Source: Vibrio sp. 16 | GTDB taxonomy: Bacteria > Pseudomonadota > Gammaproteobacteria > Enterobacterales > Vibrionaceae | Assembly: GCF_963681195.1 (NCBI RefSeq) | Contig: NZ_OY808998.1 | Coordinates: 1-64,000 of the forward strand | Reading direction: 5' to 3' | Length of the DNA stretch: 64,000 nucleotides | Part shown: one piece after another, positions 45,247-53,807 of the stretch | Position numbering within the stretch: position 1 is the stretch's first letter | Layout of the letters: every line of letters begins with the position of its first letter | Position numbers and translations under genes: made by a program | Notes under the pieces: model-generated | Database searches by the model: none | What the model was told of the DNA's origin: nothing | What the model saw: the letters and a program-made list of their open reading frames with translations, nothing else

Positions 45247-46374
45247 ATGTCCACCGAGCGTAAACCGCCACTGATATGGCTCAATATCGCTATTTTTCTC
45301 TTATCATTTCTCGTCGCTCTCGTCGTCGTTCCTTGGTATGGTTTTACGACAGGATATGGTGTTGAGCACTTGATTTGGTTTATCGTCGCATTTTCATTCT
45401 GTAACTTGTCGATCACGGCGGGTTACCATCGTCTCTGGTCACACAAAACTTATGAAGCACACGGACTGCTGCGATTTATTTTTGCTATTGGTGGGGCGTT
45501 TGCTCTACAAAACAGCGCGCTTCACTGGAGTTCAGACCATCGAATCCACCACAAACATGTAGATCACAACGACAAAGACCCATATTCAGCTAAACGCGGC
45601 TTTTGGTTTTCACACATTGGTTGGATGCTGCGTGAGTACAACGCAAATACCTATTCCGATTACAGCAATTGCCGCGACTTACAGAAAGATAAAATCGTGA
45701 TGTGGCAGCACAAGTACTATATTCCAATCGCGATCTTAACCAACGTTGGAATCCCACTTGCTTTAGGCATTGTTTATGGTGATGTCCTTGGTATGCTGTT
45801 GGTTGTGGGTGTTCTTCGATTGGTTCTTAGCCACCATTCCACCTTCTTTATTAACTCACTGGCTCATATTTGGGGCAGCCAACCCTACACAGACAAAAAC
45901 ACCGCTCGTGATAATGGCGTGTTAGCATTCTTTACCTTTGGCGAGGGATACCACAACTATCACCACATCTTCGAGAACGATTACCGAAATGGCATTTATT
46001 GGTGGCAGTATGACCCAACGAAATGGCTAATTAAGAGTTGTTCATGGCTAGGTTTGACTCGTAAATTACGAGTGACGCCCAAGCTCAAAATTGAAAAAGC
46101 GCGCGCTAAGATGTGTCGTGAAATCGCACAAAGAAAAATCGAAAACCTACCCAATGCTTCACAGCTTAAAGAGGCATTAAATCGAGAGTTTGAACAACTG
46201 ATCACTAAAATGAGTAACTACTATGAGATCAAGAAACAAGTTCTTGAAGCGCAAAAGAGTAGCCTGACTGAAAAGTACGAATGCTCATTACTTAAACTGC
46301 GCTATCAACATCTTAAACAAGAGCTCAGCTCACAACGTAAACGCTGGAAAATGCAGTTAGCCCAATACGCATAA
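45247..46374 (+). CDS. Acyl-CoA delta-9-type fatty-acid desaturase with C-terminal coiled coil
   Basis: Membrane di-iron desaturase that introduces a double bond into acyl chains with oxygen. All three His boxes are present: HRLWSH (61-66), HRIHHKH (98-104) and HNYHH (237-241). Four membrane helices lie in two pairs (about 9-60 and 155-200). The catalytic part ends near residue 280. The remaining 95 residues are basic and strongly helical (KAREKMCREIAQRKIENLP-like to KRWKMQLAQYA), probably a coiled coil of unknown role. The ATG follows GAAAGGAAATCTATCC. Two FabR-like sites in the promoter imply repression by unsaturated acyl products, in parallel with the anaerobic FabA/FabB route. Confidence 0.93.
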   Translation: MSTERKPPLIWLNIAIFLLSFLVALVVVPWYGFTTGYGVEHLIWFIVAFSFCNLSITAGYHRLWSHKTYEAHGLLRFIFAIGGAFALQNSALHWSSDHRIHHKHVDHNDKDPYSAKRGFWFSHIGWMLREYNANTYSDYSNCRDLQKDKIVMWQHKYYIPIAILTNVGIPLALGIVYGDVLGMLLVVGVLRLVLSHHSTFFINSLAHIWGSQPYTDKNTARDNGVLAFFTFGEGYHNYHHIFENDYRNGIYWWQYDPTKWLIKSCSWLGLTRKLRVTPKLKIEKARAKMCREIAQRKIENLPNASQLKEALNREFEQLITKMSNYYEIKKQVLEAQKSSLTEKYECSLLKLRYQHLKQELSSQRKRWKMQLAQYA

Positions 46375-46385
46375 CACCAAACATT

Positions 46386-46420
46386 AAAATGGGGAGCACA
46401 ATTGCTCCCCATTTTGTTTT
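46386..46420. terminator. Bidirectional terminator after the desaturase
   Basis: AAAATGGGGAGCA / TGCTCCCCATTTT, 13 pairs, loop CAAT, followed by G and TTTT. It lies between convergent genes. Confidence 0.9.
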
Positions 46421-46834
46421 CTAAGGCTGCTTATCAAAGCACACCGTCCCTTCATCTAACGTAAGCCAGGACTGCTTTTCACTCACCCAGACATGTGCTT
46501 GAGGGGCAAACTCCTCGGAGACTTCACTGCCCACAGGTTTTAGTTTGAGTTTTACTGTTTCTGGTGCATCTGGGTTGTAGTGGTAGATGCGATTACCACA
46601 TTGAGGACAAAATTTCGCATAATTCTTGTTGCCACTTTCGGCTAAGCGCTCCCACTGTGACATCTCACCACGAAATTCTACGTCTTCGGTATTGCACACC
46701 GCCGTAACGCTATATGGGCTTGTTGAGAGCTTTTGGCATTCTTGGCAATGGCAGGCAAAGACCTTCATTGGAGCGCGTTTAAGTGTGTAACTGACTTGAC
46801 CACACTGACATGCTGCTGAGACTGGAAATTCCAT
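46421..46834 (-). CDS. GFA (CENP-V/glutathione-dependent formaldehyde-activating) family protein
   Basis: Zinc-binding protein of 137 residues. Conserved cysteines are in ACQCGQVSY, FACHCQECQK and FCPQCGNRIY, the GFA/CENP-V zinc layout. Some members speed the reaction of formaldehyde with glutathione. Most have no proven function. The ATG at 46834 has AAGGAAG upstream, overlapping the end of the preceding acetyltransferase gene, so cotranscription is likely. Confidence 0.88.
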   Translation of the reverse strand: MEFPVSAACQCGQVSYTLKRAPMKVFACHCQECQKLSTSPYSVTAVCNTEDVEFRGEMSQWERLAESGNKNYAKFCPQCGNRIYHYNPDAPETVKLKLKPVGSEVSEEFAPQAHVWVSEKQSWLTLDEGTVCFDKQP

Positions 46835-46845
46835 TGAGTGCTTCC

Positions 46846-47391
46846 TTATCGTTTATTTATTAGACAAGTAAACTCTATACAATTTATCGGCTTGCTATGC
46901 AACCGCGCGTAGTTTTCCACGATACGAACTTTGACAAACCCATTGGTAGTAAGAACTTTTCGTGACGCCATGTTGTTTTCATCGGCATAAGCAAATAACC
47001 GCTTGATCCCTTTACGGCTCAGTTCGGTTATTCCCTTATTCAACGCGATCGTCGCAACACCTTTGGAAACAGAGTGTTGGCCAACACGGTAACCAACATG
47101 AGCGGTGCCTTTTTTTAAATCAACGTTGGTAAAATTGAGACGCCCGATGATCTGGCCGCTATTATCTTTTATCAGCAATGGGAGCAAACGGTCACACTTG
47201 AACTCAAGTAAGAACTCTTGAATGTGCTGAGTAACCCCCTCCAACGAGTAAAAGTCTTGCTCTCTCGGGGGAATAAACTGCTCGAACCAAGTTTGATTTT
47301 CGATCTCAAACGCGAGCAGCTGCTCTACATCACTCAAGTTAAGCAATGTGAGTTTGATGTCCGCTAACTCTCTTTTACTGGTCATAGCCAT
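46846..47391 (-). CDS. GNAT acetyltransferase, RimJ-like
   Basis: N-acetyltransferase of 181 residues of the Acetyltransf_3 group. ITLLNLSD-type N-terminus, GRLNFTNVDLKKGTAHVGYRVGQHSVSKGVATIALNKGI (acetyl-CoA loop), then LFAYADENNMASRKVLTTNGF. Target unknown. Two adjacent in-frame ATG codons (47391 and 47385) share one AAGG ribosome site. The second has the better spacing. Eleven bases after the helicase stop. Confidence 0.84.
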   Translation of the reverse strand: MAMTSKRELADIKLTLLNLSDVEQLLAFEIENQTWFEQFIPPREQDFYSLEGVTQHIQEFLLEFKCDRLLPLLIKDNSGQIIGRLNFTNVDLKKGTAHVGYRVGQHSVSKGVATIALNKGITELSRKGIKRLFAYADENNMASRKVLTTNGFVKVRIVENYARLHSKPINCIEFTCLINKR

Positions 47392-47402
47392 TACCTTGAT
47401 GG

Positions 47403-48662
47403 TTAGCGTTTCTTGCCTCGATTCGCGTGAATTTTCAATTTTGCCTTCATTTTACGCTTGTCAGACGAGCGACTCTTTCTTCGCGGTGAACGTTCTGGCT
47501 CGACTTCTTCTACTAAACTTGGCTCAAAACCTTGTAGCCATTCTTGCGGTAAACGCGTGTCCAAGAGACGTTCAATCGCTTCAAGTAAGTAGTGTTCGTC
47601 GCGACTCATAAAGGAGACCGCGAAGCCCTCTTTGCCAGCTCGGCCAGTACGACCGATACGATGAACGTAGTCTTCTGCTTTATACGGCATATCGAAGTTA
47701 ACCACTTGCTCTAGCTCTTGTATATCAAGACCTCGAGCGGCGACGTCAGTTGCGATCAGAGCTCTAATTTTGCCTGCTTTGAAATCATCAAGCGCTTTCT
47801 GACGCGCACCTTGGCTTTTGTCACCATTGATTGATGCCGCTTTAATGCCATCGAGTTTTAGCTCTTTAACCAGCGCATCACTGCCCTGCTTGGTTTTGGT
47901 AAAAACCAAGACTTGCTGCCAGTTTCGAGAGCCGATCAAATACGCAAGGAGCTCCGCTTTACGTTTTTTGTCAACGGGATACACCATCTGTTTGACGGTT
48001 TCAGCGGTGCTGTTTGATGCAGAGACTTGTACCTCAACCGGTTCAGATTGAAGCTTGTAAGCGATGTTCTTTATTCGCTTATCAAACGTCGCGGAAAAGA
48101 ACAGAGTCTGTCTAACGGCATTAAAACGCTTAAGAATACGTTGGATGTCAGGCATGAATCCCATATCTAACATGCGATCCGCTTCGTCGAGCACCAAAAA
48201 CTCTGACTTAAGAAGGCTCACGTTTTTACAAAACATATGATCGATTAAACGTCCCGGCGTTGCGATCAGAATGTCGCAACCTTGTTCCAAATTACGAGTT
48301 TGCACATTCATACTGGTACCGCCGTAAGCAGCAACAATTTTTAGTTCAGTTGCTTGTGCGTATTGAACGAGATTGTCGAATACCTGCTGAGCAAGCTCGC
48401 GAGTCGGAACCAGAACCAAGGCGCGAACGTCATTACTTTGTGGATCGCGTTTTGCCTCAGACTCGATTAATTTTTGGATGATCGGTAAACCAAATGCCGC
48501 CGTTTTTCCCGTCCCCGTTTGAGCGCCGGCTAAAACGTCTTTCCCCTCCAATACGTGAGGAATAGCTTGCGTTTGAACCTCTGTGGGTTGCTCAAAGCCG
48601 AGTGAAGATAATGTGGAAAGTATGGTTGGACATAGCCCAAGTGATTCAAATTGCGTCGACAT
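47403..48662 (-). CDS. DEAD-box RNA helicase, RhlE-like
   Basis: ATP-dependent RNA helicase of 419 residues. Q motif (FEQPTEVQTQAIP), motif I AQTGTGKTA, Ia PTRELAQQ, motif II VLDEADRM, motif III FSATF, motif V ATDVAARGLDI, motif VI HRIGRTGRAG. The tail after residue 375 is very basic (PRRKSRSSDKRKMKAKLKIHANRGKKR), typical of RhlE-type proteins that act in ribosome assembly or cold adaptation. The exact subfamily is uncertain. Confidence 0.92.
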   Translation of the reverse strand: MSTQFESLGLCPTILSTLSSLGFEQPTEVQTQAIPHVLEGKDVLAGAQTGTGKTAAFGLPIIQKLIESEAKRDPQSNDVRALVLVPTRELAQQVFDNLVQYAQATELKIVAAYGGTSMNVQTRNLEQGCDILIATPGRLIDHMFCKNVSLLKSEFLVLDEADRMLDMGFMPDIQRILKRFNAVRQTLFFSATFDKRIKNIAYKLQSEPVEVQVSASNSTAETVKQMVYPVDKKRKAELLAYLIGSRNWQQVLVFTKTKQGSDALVKELKLDGIKAASINGDKSQGARQKALDDFKAGKIRALIATDVAARGLDIQELEQVVNFDMPYKAEDYVHRIGRTGRAGKEGFAVSFMSRDEHYLLEAIERLLDTRLPQEWLQGFEPSLVEEVEPERSPRRKSRSSDKRKMKAKLKIHANRGKKR

Positions 48663-48697
48663 GCGTGTTACCTATAAATGCAAGGTCGACGATTCTA

Positions 48698-49270
48698 TCA
48701 GAATCTCTTGCTCGCAGTTAGTACATCGGGATACAGGCGGGCAAATAGTTGGCTTAGTTGCTCATAATTCTGCTCCAAATAGGGAGTACATTCTGTCAAT
48801 TGTCCCATTCGTGTCGAACGACGTGACATTCTTTCTAATGCGTAGCCAATATTATCTAGGCTTTGATAAGACTCTAACCAACGCCCTTCCCACATCAAAC
48901 CGTTAATTCGTTCAAATCGTTCAGGTAATCTGGTTTGCGTAGCGTTAACTTGGCGTTCGGCATGAGTACAAAATAGCTCAAGAGACAGGTGGTGAAAAGC
49001 GTCCCAATCACGTGCAAGACAATGGTCCCAAAACATGTCGAGTGCAATGCCAGAGAATCGGCGCGGGCCTTGGGGAAACAACCCTTTTGCTTGTTTGACT
49101 AGGGGGTGATTGTCGGTAAACCCATCTACGAAACGATGCAGGCGAACGCCTTGTACAATGGACGGTTGATATTTCCCTTGCGGATCGCCTTTAACAAAAT
49201 CACCCAGCAAGTTCCCTAACAGGCTCGACTGACAATAATCCGCAATGTGTAAATGGGCAAGATAGTTCAC
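48698..49270 (-). CDS. acpH: Acyl carrier protein phosphodiesterase AcpH
   Basis: Hydrolase of 190 residues that removes 4'-phosphopantetheine from holo-ACP. The family signature is at the N-terminus (MNYLAHLHIADYCQSSLLGNLLGDFVKG) with HRFVDGFTDNHP and ALDMFWDHCLARDW, His and Asp residues of an HD-like metal site. The start is GTG at 49270, with GGGA five bases upstream. Located between the helicase and the small ORF, all on the minus strand. Confidence 0.92.
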   Translation of the reverse strand: MNYLAHLHIADYCQSSLLGNLLGDFVKGDPQGKYQPSIVQGVRLHRFVDGFTDNHPLVKQAKGLFPQGPRRFSGIALDMFWDHCLARDWDAFHHLSLELFCTHAERQVNATQTRLPERFERINGLMWEGRWLESYQSLDNIGYALERMSRRSTRMGQLTECTPYLEQNYEQLSQLFARLYPDVLTASKRF

Positions 49271-49300
49271 ATGATTCCCAGATTGTTATCGCTTGGCTTA

Positions 49301-49333
49301 TAAAAGCACAAAGCCAGCGCGATTGCACTGGCT
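49301..49333 (-). terminator. Terminator of the 40-residue ORF
   Basis: AGCCAGTGC / GCGCTGGCT stem (one G-T pair), AATC loop, followed on the minus strand by TTGTGCTTTT. It starts about 30 bases after the ORF stop, with a second small stem CTAGGC / GCCTAG (49345-49360) in between. Confidence 0.65.
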
Positions 49334-49362
49334 CATTCTGGTAGCTAGGCACGAGCCTAGGC

Positions 49363-49485
49363 TTATTTATTGAAGATTTCTTCTGCTAATGCTTCGATTG
49401 ACTGTTCGTAGTCTGAAAGCTCGAAGCCAATTTCCATTGCATCTAGCAGTTCTAGGCATTCTTCATTTTGTGTTTGGTCACTCAT
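49363..49485 (-). CDS. Unannotated 40-residue acidic small protein
   Basis: ORF reading MSDQTQNEECLELLDAMEIG and continuing to EEIFNK with 40 residues, then TAA. The ATG at 49485 is preceded by AAAGGAGG with five bases between, one of the strongest ribosome sites in the window. A terminator follows. The product is acidic (about 11 Glu/Asp against one Lys) and probably helical, with no signal peptide or membrane segment. No family is recognised. It is below the usual size cut-off of gene finders. Its position is between acpH and tyrP, with about 340 bases of non-coding sequence upstream. Confidence 0.7.
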   Translation of the reverse strand: MSDQTQNEECLELLDAMEIGFELSDYEQSIEALAEEIFNK

Positions 49486-49828
49486 TCTGACCTCCTTTGA
49501 TAAACAACTTTATAGACCTGCTTACAAGTCTCACCTTGTATATGTGGGCTATTGTTCCTTTTTAAACCTCTTATATGACAGTTTCGTGAAAGTGCAAAGT
49601 AATTTTTTATCACGCTTTGACTGCAATCCCATGAAACCGTTTGCAATCAAACATCACAAGCTGCTGTATATATAAGTTTACATCCATAGCAATAAATCTG
49701 TACATTTTACTTGAAAGTGTTCTTTTATTTTTACACAATGCACAAAACTAAGGATTAATGGCTAGTTTCAGTTTATTCACTAGCCATAACAGCTAAATAC
49801 ACAACCAATAATGTAAAGAATTATATAC
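49486..49828. other. 343-base divergent intergenic region
   Basis: Holds the ribosome site of the small ORF, two TyrR-like boxes, a stem-loop ATGGCTAGT / ACTAGCCAT (49758-49787, 12-base loop) in the probable tyrP leader, and otherwise A-T rich sequence. No further gene seen. Confidence 0.5.
49665..49682. promoter_or_regulatory. TyrR-like box A
   Basis: TGTATATATAAGTTTACA, matching TGTAAAN6TTTACA with one mismatch and with the essential G and C at the conserved spacing. 147 bases upstream of the transporter start. Confidence 0.6.
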
Positions 49829-49829
49829 A
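49812..49829. promoter_or_regulatory. TyrR-like box B, touching the start codon
   Basis: TGTAAAGAATTATATACA, one mismatch from the TyrR consensus. Its last base is the A of the ATG at 49829. Confidence 0.5.
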
Positions 49830-51031
49830 TGACTAAATCAAAGGTTTTCGGTAGTACTTTGATCATCGCAGGCACCACCATTGGCGCAGGCATGCTCGCC
49901 CTTCCTCTTGCTTCGGCAGGCATCGGTTTCACCACATCACTCGCTATCATGCTAGGTCTATGGGCATTGATGGCGTATACCGCGTTATTGATGGTTGAGG
50001 TCCACCAGCATGCTGAACAAGATGCGACTTTACATACGTTAGCAAACCAGTTTCTCGGCAAAAAAGGAAAGTGGGTAGCAAGCTTTGCTATGATGTTCCT
50101 GTTTTACGCCCTTTGTGCTGCTTACATCGCCGGAGGTGGTTCACAGTTTGGTGAGCGTATTCAGGCATTCGTCGGGATCGAGGTTTCTTCAACGACTTCT
50201 ACACTCCTCTTTACCTTAATCGTTGCAAGCGTTGTCACGATTGGCACAGCAACCGTTGACAAGGTAAACCGCGTTTTGTTCTTGGTTAAAGTGGTGGCGA
50301 TGGCACTTGTGCTGACGTTTTTGGCGCCAAATGTGACTGAGTCTTACCTGTTAAGTATGCCTGTCGAGCAAGGCATTGTGATCGCTGCAATCCCTGTCAT
50401 TTTCACTTCGTTTGGCTTTCACGGCAGTATTCCTGCTATCGTAAACTACTTAGACGGACACACTCCATCGCTTCGCAAAGCCATTGTCATTGGCTCTGCC
50501 ATTCCTCTCATCATTTACGTGTTTTGGCAAGTGGTTACACTTGGAGTCGTAAACCAACAGACGCTACTTGAGAATCAAGGCTTAAGCGCATTGATCGGAA
50601 CTCTCTCTCAAACCGTTCATCAATCTAACCTCAGCCAAACCATCGGGATCTTCGCAGATCTTGCGCTGCTGACCTCTTTTCTTGGCGTAAGCTTGGGTTT
50701 GTTTGAGTTTTTAGGGGACACCTTGAAGAAGAAGACAAACGGCGGCTCTCGCGTGATGACCGGGTTAATCACCTTCCTGCCACCCATGGGATTTGCGCTG
50801 TTTTACCCACAAGGATTCATTATGGCACTTGGCTATGCAGCGATTGCCTTGGTTGTATTAGCCATTTTCCTACCAATTTTGATGGTGCGAAAAGCTCGTG
50901 TTGACGCACCTAAACATCTTTACCAAGTTAAAGGCGGCAATGCGGGGCTTGTCGCGACGAGCGCGGTCGGCGTCGTTATCGTGTTTGCTCAAGTGCTGAT
51001 CACTGTAGGTCTTTTGCCATCACTTGGCTAA
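49829..51031 (+). CDS. tyrP: Tyrosine/aromatic amino acid transporter, TyrP family
   Basis: Inner-membrane proton symporter of 400 residues with eleven predicted helices, in the TyrP/Mtr/TnaB (HAAAP) family. The N-terminal signature is STLIIAGTTIGAGMLALPLASAGIGF, followed later by PVIFTSFGFHGSIPAIVNYLDGH. I favour TyrP (tyrosine) over Mtr by overall pattern and by the TyrR-like boxes upstream. Specificity is not certain from sequence. No strong ribosome site precedes the ATG (TAAAGAATTATATAC). A good terminator follows. Confidence 0.86.
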   Translation: MTKSKVFGSTLIIAGTTIGAGMLALPLASAGIGFTTSLAIMLGLWALMAYTALLMVEVHQHAEQDATLHTLANQFLGKKGKWVASFAMMFLFYALCAAYIAGGGSQFGERIQAFVGIEVSSTTSTLLFTLIVASVVTIGTATVDKVNRVLFLVKVVAMALVLTFLAPNVTESYLLSMPVEQGIVIAAIPVIFTSFGFHGSIPAIVNYLDGHTPSLRKAIVIGSAIPLIIYVFWQVVTLGVVNQQTLLENQGLSALIGTLSQTVHQSNLSQTIGIFADLALLTSFLGVSLGLFEFLGDTLKKKTNGGSRVMTGLITFLPPMGFALFYPQGFIMALGYAAIALVVLAIFLPILMVRKARVDAPKHLYQVKGGNAGLVATSAVGVVIVFAQVLITVGLLPSLG

Positions 51032-51046
51032 ACCTCGTTATACACT

Positions 51047-51079
51047 AAAGAGCCCTCAATAAATCGAGGGCTCTTTTTC
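51047..51079. terminator. Bidirectional terminator after tyrP
   Basis: AAAGAGCCCTC / GAGGGCTCTTT eleven-pair stem, 8-base loop, T run. Shared with the opposing lipoprotein gene. Confidence 0.9.
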
Positions 51080-51092
51080 TTTGCAATTTAGT

Positions 51093-52271
51093 CTACAAAG
51101 TCACGGTTTGATCGGTGAATTGAATTTTCTCAATATTCGATAGCGTGTTTGCGCCATCACGATCAGAAATCGTATCTATTAAGCGCACTTGTCCGCCACT
51201 ATCACGCTCTATGGTGTAGTCAGCCCTCACCCCACTGGCGACAACCGTGTTTTCACCAGAATTCCCTTTAATAATATTGTCATACTGATTAAGTTGAACG
51301 TCGCTGTCATTACTTCCAGACAACGTCAGTTTTGTTAGGTACTGAGAATGGTGAGTGTACGGAGCTTTCACATCAAATCGCATTTTGAACGTGCCTGTAA
51401 AGGAATCGTCAATGTAGGCATCGTAGGTGAGTGTTTTGGCAAATATTTGCTCAGTGATCGCCTTTGCATTTGAATCTAGGGTATCGAAGTCTTGTCGAGT
51501 TTTCACTTTATACATCCCCCACATACCTTCCCCTTGGAAAGCCCCCCAAAGACCATAGTAACTGTCGATAACAGCAGCAAAGTACTCTTGATCAACACTC
51601 ACTTCATCTTGCCACTCTTTTAATGTATCGGCTGGTGGATTGTAGGCAATGTGTAGCGATTGCTGCTGAATCGTATTGAACCTTTTTGCAAAGATAGGCA
51701 ACGCCATTTCGTTTTCTTCTGGTGAGTTGTAAACACCAATTCCGTAATCATGAACAAGATGCAAAATTTCCTCGTATGACGCATCTCGATGTTCGTTGTA
51801 ATCTTGGTTTACGTACCACTTACCTCCCTCTACCTGAATTTCTTCCTCAAATAAGGGCTGCCCTTCGAGATCATCGTTATATTTGGGCGCATCATGGTAG
51901 TTCATCAGCTTTAACACGGCGTGATTGTTAGCCATCGTGTTGGCTATCTTGGCTTTTTGAGCAGCTCGACCAAATTCAGTCTCAGGCACAGGCTCCAGAT
52001 AGTGTTTAAGGACATTCACTGCTTTTACAATTTGGTGCTCAGTTAAACGATCCATGATCAAAATATGAATAGACTTTCCGTTTGGCGCTTTGACGCCGAC
52101 ATAACGGTCGTAACCCGCTCGCGAATAATCAGAAAACTGCGCTGGAACTGACTCTATGTTTACCCCGTGAACAACATGAGGCTCAATATTTGTCTTGGAC
52201 GTATTGTCTGTACTATTGCACCCTGCGGTTAGCATAGCGGCGAACAGTAGCGTTGTGGTTATTGTTTTCAT
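51093..52271 (-). CDS. Lipoprotein of unknown function with a C-terminal RTX-like segment
   Basis: Predicted lipoprotein of 392 residues. ATG 52271 has GAGGG five bases upstream and gives MKTITTTLLFAAMLTAGC with a lipobox Cys at 18. An in-frame TTG at 52283 is less likely. The middle (about 30-300) is unfamiliar and rich in Tyr, Trp and acidic residues (EEILHLVHDYGIGVYNSPEE). The C-terminal 65 residues (NIIKGNSGENTVVASGVRADYTIERD...DRDGANTLSNIEKIQFTDQTVTL) strongly resemble the end module of RTX/haemolysin-type secreted proteins, but without a run of GGxGxD repeats. A lipobox plus an RTX-like end is an unusual mix. A peptidase role is possible but no HExxH motif is present. Confidence 0.72.
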   Translation of the reverse strand: MKTITTTLLFAAMLTAGCNSTDNTSKTNIEPHVVHGVNIESVPAQFSDYSRAGYDRYVGVKAPNGKSIHILIMDRLTEHQIVKAVNVLKHYLEPVPETEFGRAAQKAKIANTMANNHAVLKLMNYHDAPKYNDDLEGQPLFEEEIQVEGGKWYVNQDYNEHRDASYEEILHLVHDYGIGVYNSPEENEMALPIFAKRFNTIQQQSLHIAYNPPADTLKEWQDEVSVDQEYFAAVIDSYYGLWGAFQGEGMWGMYKVKTRQDFDTLDSNAKAITEQIFAKTLTYDAYIDDSFTGTFKMRFDVKAPYTHHSQYLTKLTLSGSNDSDVQLNQYDNIIKGNSGENTVVASGVRADYTIERDSGGQVRLIDTISDRDGANTLSNIEKIQFTDQTVTL

Positions 52272-52539
52272 CACGGCCCTCAAATAAACCCAATCAAAAT
52301 TATTTATAATCCATTGACTTGGAGTTTATTGTGATTCATCGCGTTCGCCGACAATCCCATACATATGCTTACATACTGGTTGCACGTAGAGACAGTCTTT
52401 CATTCAGCAACGATTTCTCAGCGCTCTCCCTTTGTCAGTGATCTGGGCACGTTAATATGACTACAAATGAGAAAGTGAAATTTTTTCCAAGATAACTCGT
52501 TCTTATCTAGCGATAACAAAAACAATCGATGAGGTTGAT

Positions 52540-53670
52540 ATGAAAGTGAAGTTGAAATTTGCCCTTCCATCCGTTGCCTTGCTGGCACTTATGGCATCAT
52601 TTTGGGGCAGCGCTAAGGATGGCTCGGGGCAACCGTTAAAAGGCTACGAGGTGGCTACGCTAGCGGGAGGCTGCTTTTGGTGTACTGAGTCGGATTTAGA
52701 AAAACTCCCAGGCGTTTTAGACGTTGTATCCGGGTACTCTGGTGGTGAGTTGGAAAACCCAACATACAAACAAGTCTCATCGGGTAAAACGGGTCACATC
52801 GAGGTCATTGAAGTGAAGTATGACCCAAAAGCCGTCAGCTATGAGCAAGTCCTTGACCAGTTTTTTCGTCACATCGACCCGACCGACGATCAAGGTTCGT
52901 TTGTAGATCGAGGTCGACATTATCGACCAGCTATCTTCTATCACAATGATGTTCAAAAACAAATTGCTCAGCGCTTTATGACCGAGATAGATGAACTCGG
53001 TATCTTCAAAAAACCGCTTAAAACAGAACTGATTGAGTTTGAGAAGTTTTGGCCAGCAGAAGAGTATCATCAAGACTACTACAAGCGTAATAAAATCCGT
53101 TACAACTACTATCGCTACGCATCCGGTCGTGACCAATATTTGGATGGTATCTTTGGTGAATCTCGTAAAGATGATCCAAAAACGTTACGCCAATTAATCG
53201 ATGAGAAAAAAGCCGTTTCAAGCATTAAGCCGTACGCAAAACCTTCGGACGACGAAATCAAGTCCAAGCTGTCTGAATTGCAATATTACGTCACTCAAGA
53301 GGAAGGCACCGAACGAGCGTTCCGTAACGAATATTGGGATAATAAGCGTGACGGCATCTATGTCGATATTGTCTCCGGCGAGCCCTTATTTAGCTCCACC
53401 GATAAATACAAATCGGGCACAGGTTGGCCGAGCTTTACGAAACCGATCAACGCAGGTTACATTGTCACTAAAACTGACTATCACCTAGTCTATCCAAGAA
53501 CGGAAGTTCGTAGTCGATTTGGGGATTCCCACTTAGGTCATGTCTTTAAAGACGGACCTGCGCCAACAGGGCTGCGTTACTGCATGAACTCTGCTGCAAT
53601 GCGTTTTATCGCTAAAGAAGATCTCGAGAAAGAGGGCTACGCTGAGTACCTTTACTTGTTCGACAGTTAA
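52540..53670 (+). CDS. msrAB: Fused peptide methionine sulfoxide reductase MsrA-MsrB, exported
   Basis: Repairs oxidised methionine. The N-terminal hydrophobic segment (about 5-24) looks like a signal peptide or anchor, so the enzyme is probably periplasmic. The MsrA domain (about 36-195) has the nucleophile Cys in AGGCFWCTE. The MsrB domain (about 235-370) has [10 protein letters not shown] and the catalytic Cys in [11 protein letters not shown]. The two CxxC zinc pairs of many MsrB proteins are missing, which is common in fused forms. At 376 residues it is the usual length. The ATG follows GAGGTTGAT. Confidence 0.94.
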   Translation: MKVKLKFALPSVALLALMASFWGSAKDGSGQPLKGYEVATLAGGCFWCTESDLEKLPGVLDVVSGYSGGELENPTYKQVSSGKTGHIEVIEVKYDPKAVSYEQVLDQFFRHIDPTDDQGSFVDRGRHYRPAIFYHNDVQKQIAQRFMTEIDELGIFKKPLKTELIEFEKFWPAEEYHQDYYKRNKIRYNYYRYASGRDQYLDGIFGESRKDDPKTLRQLIDEKKAVSSIKPYAKPSDDEIKSKLSELQYYVTQEEGTERAFRNEYWDNKRDGIYVDIVSGEPLFSSTDKYKSGTGWPSFTKPINAGYIVTKTDYHLVYPRTEVRSRFGDSHLGHVFKDGPAPTGLRYCMNSAAMRFIAKEDLEKEGYAEYLYLFDS

Positions 53671-53692
53671 TCCATCCAAACGTCGATGAATT

Positions 53693-53717
53693 GGCCAACT
53701 TTCGAGTTGGCCTTTTT
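53693..53717 (+). terminator. Terminator after msrAB
   Basis: GGCCAACT / AGTTGGCC eight-pair stem, TTCG tetraloop, T5. Confidence 0.9.
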
Positions 53718-53807
53718 GTTTAGGCATTGCCCAGAAGATTTTTCAGCTTCGATGCAATTATTTTTGTTATTGACCGTTCTGATATTTGTAGATTAAAGGA
53801 GAAATCT

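Noticed and set aside
49699..49716. Third TyrR-like box TGTACATTTTACTTGAAA
   Set aside because: It lacks the invariant C near the right end.
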